A DNA stretch of 19,995 nucleotides, from NCBI GenBank assembly GCA_023416335.1, contig JAEZHY010000144.1, forward strand, positions 1 to 19,995, read 5' to 3'. The translations under genes were made by a program, and so were the position numbers. The DNA comes from Pseudomonadota bacterium (GTDB lineage: Bacteria; Desulfobacterota; Syntrophobacteria; Syntrophobacterales; Syntrophobacteraceae). The notes below the pieces were generated by a model. That model was not told the DNA's origin. It saw nothing but the letters and a program-made list of their open reading frames with translations, and made no database searches. Shown one piece after another: positions 15,905-19,995 of this stretch (position 1 is its first letter; each line of letters begins with the position of its first letter).

Positions 15905-16249
15905 ATGTCCTTGCCCGTCGATGGCCCCCCTATCCGGGGGGGAGAGGAATACAGGAACGAGACTGATGATTGCCAATATGAGCTGAGGCTTTATGTGGCG
16001 GGGCAGACGCCTCGTTCACTCGAAGCTTTCAGCAATCTCAAGAAGATATGCGAGGAGCACCTCAAGGGGAGATATTCGATTGAAGTTATCGATTTGATAG
16101 AGAATCCCAGGCTGGCCAGAGGCGACCAGATCCTTGCGGTCCCGACTCTGGTCCGCAAGTTGCCCGAACCGGTCAAGAAAATAATCGGCAATCTGGCCGA
16201 TACCGAACGAGTCCTGGTGGGGTTGGATCTTAAGGTTCGAAAGAGTTAA
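15905..16249 (+). CDS. kaiB: KaiB paralog 1, canonical fold-switch residues
   Basis: 114 residues from the ATG at 15905, chosen for GAAGGGAG six bases upstream; an upstream ATG at 15851 would overlap kaiC. After a 24-residue disordered start comes the thioredoxin-like KaiB core: [15 protein letters not shown], then [23 protein letters not shown], then [18 protein letters not shown]. Gly106 and Asp108 in VGLD match the Gly/Asp pair that governs switching between the ground-state and KaiC-binding folds in cyanobacterial KaiB. The proline cluster is PEP. It begins 19 bases after kaiC. Of the three paralogs it is the most likely to act as the true KaiC partner. Confidence 0.95.
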   Translation: MSLPVDGPPIRGGEEYRNETDDCQYELRLYVAGQTPRSLEAFSNLKKICEEHLKGRYSIEVIDLIENPRLARGDQILAVPTLVRKLPEPVKKIIGNLADTERVLVGLDLKVRKS

Positions 16250-16299
16250 AATTAAGTCCGGAACCCGCCTGCAGGTTGGTATCGAAGGAGGGGGCAAAA

Positions 16300-16602
16300 A
16301 TGAACCGGCAAGGAAGCGAATCTTTCGAACTGAAACTCTATGTCGCAGGACGCACCCCCCGTTCGATGATGGCAATAGAAAATTTCAGAGCGCTCTGCCG
16401 GGGACATTTGAAGGGTCGGTATAACGCAGAGATCATAGACCTGCTACAGGACCCGAAAGAGGCCAGGAGCGTCCAGATAGTTGCTACCCCTACTCTGGTC
16501 ATGGAGTCTTCCGGAACAGTCAAGAAAATGGTAGGCACACTGTCCGATATGGATCAAGTGCTTGCAGCCCTTGGATTGCAGCCGGCGGAAAAGAGAGACT
16601 GA
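16300..16602 (+). CDS. kaiB: KaiB paralog 2, altered fold-switch residues
   Basis: 100 residues; the ATG at 16300 has AAGGAGGGGG five bases upstream, the best ribosome site in the operon. The core is clearly KaiB: FELKLYVAGRTPRSM, AEIIDLLQDPKEARSVQIVATPTL. Two regions diverge. The conserved proline cluster is replaced by SGT (71-73), and the switch pair reads AALG, Ala90 and Gly92 in place of Gly and Asp. In cyanobacterial KaiB, Gly-to-Ala at this site is a known substitution favouring the KaiC-binding thioredoxin fold. It overlaps the next gene by one base (TGATG), so the two are translationally coupled. Confidence 0.93.
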   Translation: MNRQGSESFELKLYVAGRTPRSMMAIENFRALCRGHLKGRYNAEIIDLLQDPKEARSVQIVATPTLVMESSGTVKKMVGTLSDMDQVLAALGLQPAEKRD

Positions 16603-16946
16603 TGCCTGAACACAAAACGACAACTCAACTGTTCGAAGAAGCTGCGGCTGGGGACGCATCGCAGAAGTTCGTCCTGACTCTTTTTGTCGCCGGAATGACG
16701 CCCAGGTCACTGAGGGCGATAGAAAACGCCAGGCAGTTGTGTGAAACATACCTCAAGGATAGGTGTGATTTCGAGGTTATCGATGTCTATAAGAACCCGG
16801 AGTTGGCAAAGGATTCCCAGGTGATCGCCGCCCCGACCCTTGTCAAAAGGCTGCCGCCGCCGCTTCAAAAATTTATCGGCGATCTCTCCGACCCCGAGCC
16901 TATTCTGGTCAGACTGGCTCTAAAAGACGAAAAGAAGAGTTCCTGA
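16602..16946 (+). CDS. kaiB: KaiB paralog 3, divergent
   Basis: 114 residues, with a 22-residue N-terminal extension before FVLTLFVAGMTPRSL. It keeps the PPP cluster (85-87) and EVIDVYKNPELAKDSQVIAAPTL, but the switch pair is VRLA, Arg104 and Ala106, so both key residues are lost. Its A of ATG is the last base of the kaiB2 stop codon. No strong ribosome site precedes it, as expected for coupled translation. It is more distant from the other two than a recent duplicate would be. It may bind something other than the KaiC CI ring, or be held in one fold. Confidence 0.93.
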   Translation: MPEHKTTTQLFEEAAAGDASQKFVLTLFVAGMTPRSLRAIENARQLCETYLKDRCDFEVIDVYKNPELAKDSQVIAAPTLVKRLPPPLQKFIGDLSDPEPILVRLALKDEKKSS

Positions 16947-16976
16947 CGATATATTAAAGCGACAAGAGGTATATGG

Positions 16977-19148
16977 ATGGAAATGCGCCAGCCGACCAGG
17001 GAAGAGCTTATTGAGGAAATTCAATCTCTTAAGGAGCGCCTCCTTGAGGCCGAAGAGACCATTCGGGGAATTCAAAGCGGCGAGGTGGATGCCATTGTCG
17101 TCAGCAGGCCCGATGGAGAGCGGCTCTATACATTGACGGGGGCAGACCACGGGTACCGCGTGCTCGTGGAGTCCATTATCGAGGGCGCGCTCATACTCTC
17201 CTCCGACAACTCGATCTACTACTGCAATCGAACCCTGGAGGAAATGCTGGGGCTGCCGGTTCAAAGCATTGTCGGCAAAAAATTCGAGTCCTGCATTGTA
17301 CCCGAAAGTCGTCCCCGACTGATGGAACTCATAACCGAGAGCCGCATTTCCGGGGCAGCCAAAGGCGAGTTCCTCATGTCCCGGATCGATGGGACATCCC
17401 TGCCTGTCAACGTTTCTCTGAACCGGATGCGCGTTGAAGATTTCGAGGGCATATGCGCTGTCGTTACCGATCTTTCCGAACAAAAGAGAATTGAAGAAGA
17501 GCTGAGAAGGCACCGCACGGAGCTGGAAATATTGGTCAACGAGCGCACCGCCGACCTTCAGCGGGAGATTGTCGAGCGCAAACGGGCGGAAGAAGAGGTC
17601 CGTGGGCAGCGCGAATGGCTGCAGGTGACACTGACCAGCATCGGTGACGCGGTAATCGCAACCGACGCGGAAGCGCGCGTTACTTTCCTCAACCCCGTTG
17701 CCGTAGCCCTTACCGGATGGAATGAAGAGGAAGGCAGGGGAAAATTTATCGAGGAAGTTTTTCCGATAATAAACGAAAAGACGCGAAAGTCGGCCGAGGA
17801 TGTCGTCAGGCGCGTTTTGCACGACGGTCGGATCGCCCTCCTGTCCAATAACACAGCGTTGGTCTCCCGGGATGGCCGGGAAATTCCAATCGAGGACAGC
17901 GCCGCCCCGATCAGGGACGTGGCTGGGGAACTAATAGGGGTTGTGCTGGTCTTCCATGATGTGACTGAAAAGCGACGAAACATTGCTGCACTGCGCGAAA
18001 GTGAAGCCAGGTTCCGGTCTCTTTTCGAAAACAGCCTGGATGCTATTTTCCTGAGCGTTCCCGATGGACAGATCCTGGCTGCAAACCCATCTGCCTGCGC
18101 CATGTTTCAGATGACGGAAGAGGAGATTTGCAGAGTCGGACAGCAGAGTATAATCGATTCCTCAGATCCGCGTCATGCCCCCGCCCTGGAAGAGCGCAAC
18201 CGTTCCGGGAAAATACATCAACGCGAACTCAGATATGTCCGAAAGAACGGCACTGTTTTCACCGGAGAAGAGAGTTCCGTGGTTCTGGACGGCGGAACGA
18301 AAGCCTATGTAATCATAAGAGACATTACCGATCGCAAGCGAATGGAAGAGGAGTTGCTAAGATCGAATGAAGAGCTTGAAAAAAGGGTCTGCGAGCGCAC
18401 CAGTGAGCTGGAGACATCCAACAGAGCGCTGATGGATTATGCGAGCAAGCTGGAGAGTCTCAATCAGGAACTGCAGGAATTCGCCTTCATAGCCTCCCAT
18501 GATCTGCAGGAGCCTTTGAGAAAAATTCAGACTTTTGGAAACATGCTCAGCAGAAAATATAAGGATGCCCTCCCGGAAGAGGGACAGGATTTTATCGATC
18601 GTATGAGCGGCGCAGCAAAAAGGATGTCCGACCTGCTTCAGTCACTCCTCAACTACTCGCGCCTGGCAACTCAGGTCAAACCCTACAAGCCTGTTGACCT
18701 TGGCAAGGCAGTCCGGGATGTGGTCGGCGATCTTGAATTCCTGATCAAGAGAGCAAACGGGAAAGTGGAAGTTGGAATTCTGCCCGTAATACATGCCGAC
18801 GTGACTCAGGTTCGCCAGCTCATCCAGAACCTGATCGGTAATTCTATGAAATTCCGAAAAGATTCCGAAGACCCTGTCGTCAGGATTTCCGGCCGGATCA
18901 GCGAAAAGGTGTGCACTCTCTTTGTCGAAGACAACGGAATCGGCTTTGAGGAACAGTATGTCGATCGCATTTTTCGACCCTTCCAGCAGCTTCATGGCAG
19001 GAGCGACAAATATGGGGGCACTGGAATGGGGCTGGCTATTTGCAGGAAGATTGTCGAGCGACATGGAGGAAATATCACAGCGAAGAGCACACCCGGGCAA
19101 GGCGCAACCTTCATCATTCAGCTCCCTGTAAACGAAAGGCAGGGCTGA
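16977..19148 (+). CDS. Three-PAS histidine kinase of the kai operon
   Basis: A 723-residue cytoplasmic kinase. An N-terminal helix (8-35, REELIEEIQSLKERLLEAEE) leads to PAS1 (about 58-170), a coiled coil (170-215), PAS2 (about 212-332), PAS3 (about 340-455) and another coiled coil. HisKA follows, with His508 in FAFIASHDLQEPLRKI, then HATPase with QNLIGNS (617-623), EDNGIGFEE (651-659) and GGTGMGLAI (680-688). The SHDLQEP H-box resembles that of phytochrome-like kinases paired with Rcp1-type receivers, and such a receiver is the next gene, one base away. Unlike the cyanobacterial clock kinase SasA, it has no KaiB-like sensor domain, so any clock coupling would go through PAS domains or direct KaiB contact. 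The ribosome site is AAGAGGT, six bases before the ATG, 30 bases after kaiB3. Confidence 0.95.
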   Translation: MEMRQPTREELIEEIQSLKERLLEAEETIRGIQSGEVDAIVVSRPDGERLYTLTGADHGYRVLVESIIEGALILSSDNSIYYCNRTLEEMLGLPVQSIVGKKFESCIVPESRPRLMELITESRISGAAKGEFLMSRIDGTSLPVNVSLNRMRVEDFEGICAVVTDLSEQKRIEEELRRHRTELEILVNERTADLQREIVERKRAEEEVRGQREWLQVTLTSIGDAVIATDAEARVTFLNPVAVALTGWNEEEGRGKFIEEVFPIINEKTRKSAEDVVRRVLHDGRIALLSNNTALVSRDGREIPIEDSAAPIRDVAGELIGVVLVFHDVTEKRRNIAALRESEARFRSLFENSLDAIFLSVPDGQILAANPSACAMFQMTEEEICRVGQQSIIDSSDPRHAPALEERNRSGKIHQRELRYVRKNGTVFTGEESSVVLDGGTKAYVIIRDITDRKRMEEELLRSNEELEKRVCERTSELETSNRALMDYASKLESLNQELQEFAFIASHDLQEPLRKIQTFGNMLSRKYKDALPEEGQDFIDRMSGAAKRMSDLLQSLLNYSRLATQVKPYKPVDLGKAVRDVVGDLEFLIKRANGKVEVGILPVIHADVTQVRQLIQNLIGNSMKFRKDSEDPVVRISGRISEKVCTLFVEDNGIGFEEQYVDRIFRPFQQLHGRSDKYGGTGMGLAICRKIVERHGGNITAKSTPGQGATFIIQLPVNERQG

Positions 19149-19149
19149 A

Positions 19150-19581
19150 ATGGCGGAAGCCTGCGCCGAATCTCTATTAGTTCTCATGGCCGATGACGAT
19201 CCGGACGATTGCCTTCTTGCCAGGCTTGCATTCGAGGAAACCGGAATCTCCGGTGAGATGCGGTGCGTCGAGGACGGGAGAGAGTTAATCGAGTATCTTC
19301 AAAAGGAAGGTGATTTCGCCGGCGCGGGGAAAGCTCCACATCCTGATGTCATACTTCTCGACCTCAATATGCCAAGAAAGGACGGGCGTGAAGCCCTGAA
19401 GGAAATAAAATCCGACTCTCGTTTCAATGACATCCCTGTCGTGGTCCTCACCACATCCCGGGAGCAACGGGATATCACCCTCTGCCATAATGCGGGAGCC
19501 CGCAAATTCATTACCAAGCCGGCTGAATTCGACGAGTGGGTTGAAGTAATGAATTCCCTGCGTTGCATCCTGCCTCAATAA
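19150..19581 (+). CDS. Single-domain response regulator (Rcp1-like)
   Basis: 143 residues, only a receiver. Acidic pocket D15-D17 in ADDDPDDCLLA, phospho-acceptor D71 in VILLDLNMPRKDG, switch T101-T102, and K123 in FITKP. The DDDPDD start and a long loop before D71 (EGDFAGAGKAPHP) are typical of the Rcp1 family that pairs with phytochrome-like kinases. There is no DNA-binding domain, so the signal must pass on by phosphorelay or protein contact. It lies one base after the kinase stop, so it is surely co-transcribed and a cognate partner. Last large gene of the kai operon. Confidence 0.95.
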   Translation: MAEACAESLLVLMADDDPDDCLLARLAFEETGISGEMRCVEDGRELIEYLQKEGDFAGAGKAPHPDVILLDLNMPRKDGREALKEIKSDSRFNDIPVVVLTTSREQRDITLCHNAGARKFITKPAEFDEWVEVMNSLRCILPQ

Positions 19582-19586
19582 ACCTT

Positions 19587-19730
19587 TTGAACGGCGGCCG
19601 AACCAACGAAGCTTTCGCGCGCTATCTCGAAGGAAATGTTGAAGAGCTGATGGATGCCGCGCTGCTCCGGGAGATGGCCGGAAAAACAAAAAGGCAGCCA
19701 GTCTCTCCGGACCTAAAACGGACCTTCTGA
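19587..19730 (+). CDS. Possible 47-residue small protein
   Basis: A TTG at 19587 opens 48 codons to TGA at 19728-19730. The middle looks coding, with C/G-ending codons and an amphipathic helix, FARYLEGNVEELMDAALLREM; the C-terminus is basic (GKTKRQPVSPDLKRT). No ribosome site precedes the TTG, and an internal ATG exists at RRE-free position 21 of the frame (LMDAA). It could be a tiny regulator at the end of the kai operon, or the leftover end of a broken gene. No family is recognised. Confidence 0.35.
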   Translation: MNGGRTNEAFARYLEGNVEELMDAALLREMAGKTKRQPVSPDLKRTF

Positions 19731-19774
19731 AACGGACCACCTTCCTATTAAACCATTGATTTTATTCATTTCGA

Positions 19775-19852
19775 TGGTCGGGACGAGAGGATTTGAACCT
19801 CCGTCCTCTTGCACCCCAAGCAAGCGCGCTAACCAGGCTGCGCCACGTCCCG
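19775..19852 (-). tRNA. tRNA-Pro (anticodon GGG)
   Basis: The minus strand reads a complete tRNA of 78 bases. The acceptor arm CGGGACG (from 19852) pairs with CGTCCCG, followed by discriminator A and an encoded CCA (19777-19775). The anticodon stem is CTTGC/GCAAG with loop TTGGGGT, so the anticodon is GGG (19817-19815), reading proline codons CCC/CCU. The T arm is GGAGGTTCAAATCC-like with GTTCAAAT intact, and the D arm has GCGCAGCCTGGTTAGCGC. Confidence 0.96.
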
Positions 19853-19862
19853 ACAAAAAAGC

Positions 19863-19892
19863 AGCTTAACATCGGCCCCCCATCCTAGTCAA
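19863..19892 (-). promoter_or_regulatory. Possible promoter of tRNA-Pro
   Basis: On the minus strand TTGACT (five of six consensus) lies 18 bases before TAAGCT, a poor -10 that ends 10 bases before the tRNA. The position is right for a tRNA promoter; the -10 match is weak. Confidence 0.4.
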
Positions 19893-19977
19893 GGGCAATT
19901 CCCTCGGATGGCAGGGCAATCGCATGTAACAGTGCTGGACATTGGCCTCCAACTGTGGCAAGCTACCTTAGATAATT

Positions 19978-19995
19978 ATGCCAAAGGAGGATGCC
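19978..19995 (+). CDS. Possible gene start running off the window
   Basis: ATG at 19978 begins MPKEDA and continues to the end of the window without a stop. No ribosome site precedes it. AAAGGAGG at 19983-19990 could instead serve a start just beyond the window. Too short to judge. Confidence 0.15.

Noticed and set aside
16920..17822. 300-codon open frame antisense to the kai-operon kinase
   Set aside because: It mirrors the strongly coding kinase frame, has no ribosome site or domain, and arises from the GC-rich codon pattern of the real gene.
1..19995. CRISPR array, prophage or toxin-antitoxin pair
   Set aside because: No regularly spaced direct repeats, phage structural or integrase genes, or typical small gene pairs were seen.

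Overview
The window looks like chromosomal DNA of a GC-rich (roughly mid-50s percent GC by eye), Gram-negative, environmental bacterium. The style fits the deltaproteobacterial (Desulfobacterota, Syntrophobacter-like) lineage. The reasons are an outer-membrane barrel protein with a signal peptide and C-terminal Phe, several multi-PAS sensor kinases, a KaiC/KaiB locus without KaiA, intergenic dispersed repeats and a group II intron end. The lineage is an inference; no phylogenetic marker was searched.

Layout. 1-125: the 3' end of a group II intron (domains V and VI) entering from the left. 126-718: gene-free DNA with a strong hairpin and the first copy of a 203-bp element. 719-2621: two minus-strand genes, a secreted protein and a membrane protein, of unknown function. 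2622-3139: gene-poor, with a candidate small RNA that has its own promoter and terminator. 3140-5482: minus-strand PAS sensor kinase of the NarL-partner (HisKA_3) type. 5503-7389: a probable long 5' leader and a DEAD-box RNA helicase. 7390-8042: gene-free, carrying the second, inverted copy of the 203-bp element. 8043-8429: small DUF5132-like protein, minus strand. 8678-9559: beta-hydroxyacid dehydrogenase. 9560-9945: gene-free with paired inverted repeats. 9946-11550: outer-membrane barrel protein with an excellent terminator. 11618-12389: gene-free. 12390-13728: a REC-PAS-LuxR regulator broken by one extra base. 14185-19581: the kai operon. 19587-19995: a tiny ORF, tRNA-Pro(GGG) on the minus strand, and possibly the start of another gene.

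The centrepiece is the plus-strand operon kaiC - kaiB - kaiB - kaiB - PAS histidine kinase - single-domain response regulator. Spacings are short (one stop/start overlap, others 1 to 50 bases), and a good promoter lies about 90 bases upstream of kaiC. KaiC has both ATPase rings, with Ser-Ser at the autophosphorylation position. Its C-terminus is a long charged helix instead of the KaiA-binding tail. The three KaiB paralogs differ at the residues known to control the KaiB fold switch: the first keeps the cyanobacterial Gly/Asp pair, while the second and third have lost it, the second through a Gly-to-Ala change. This suggests a KaiA-less timer or stress switch in which one fold-switching KaiB works beside paralogs of altered fold or binding, with output through the adjacent kinase/receiver pair. 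That mechanism is inference.
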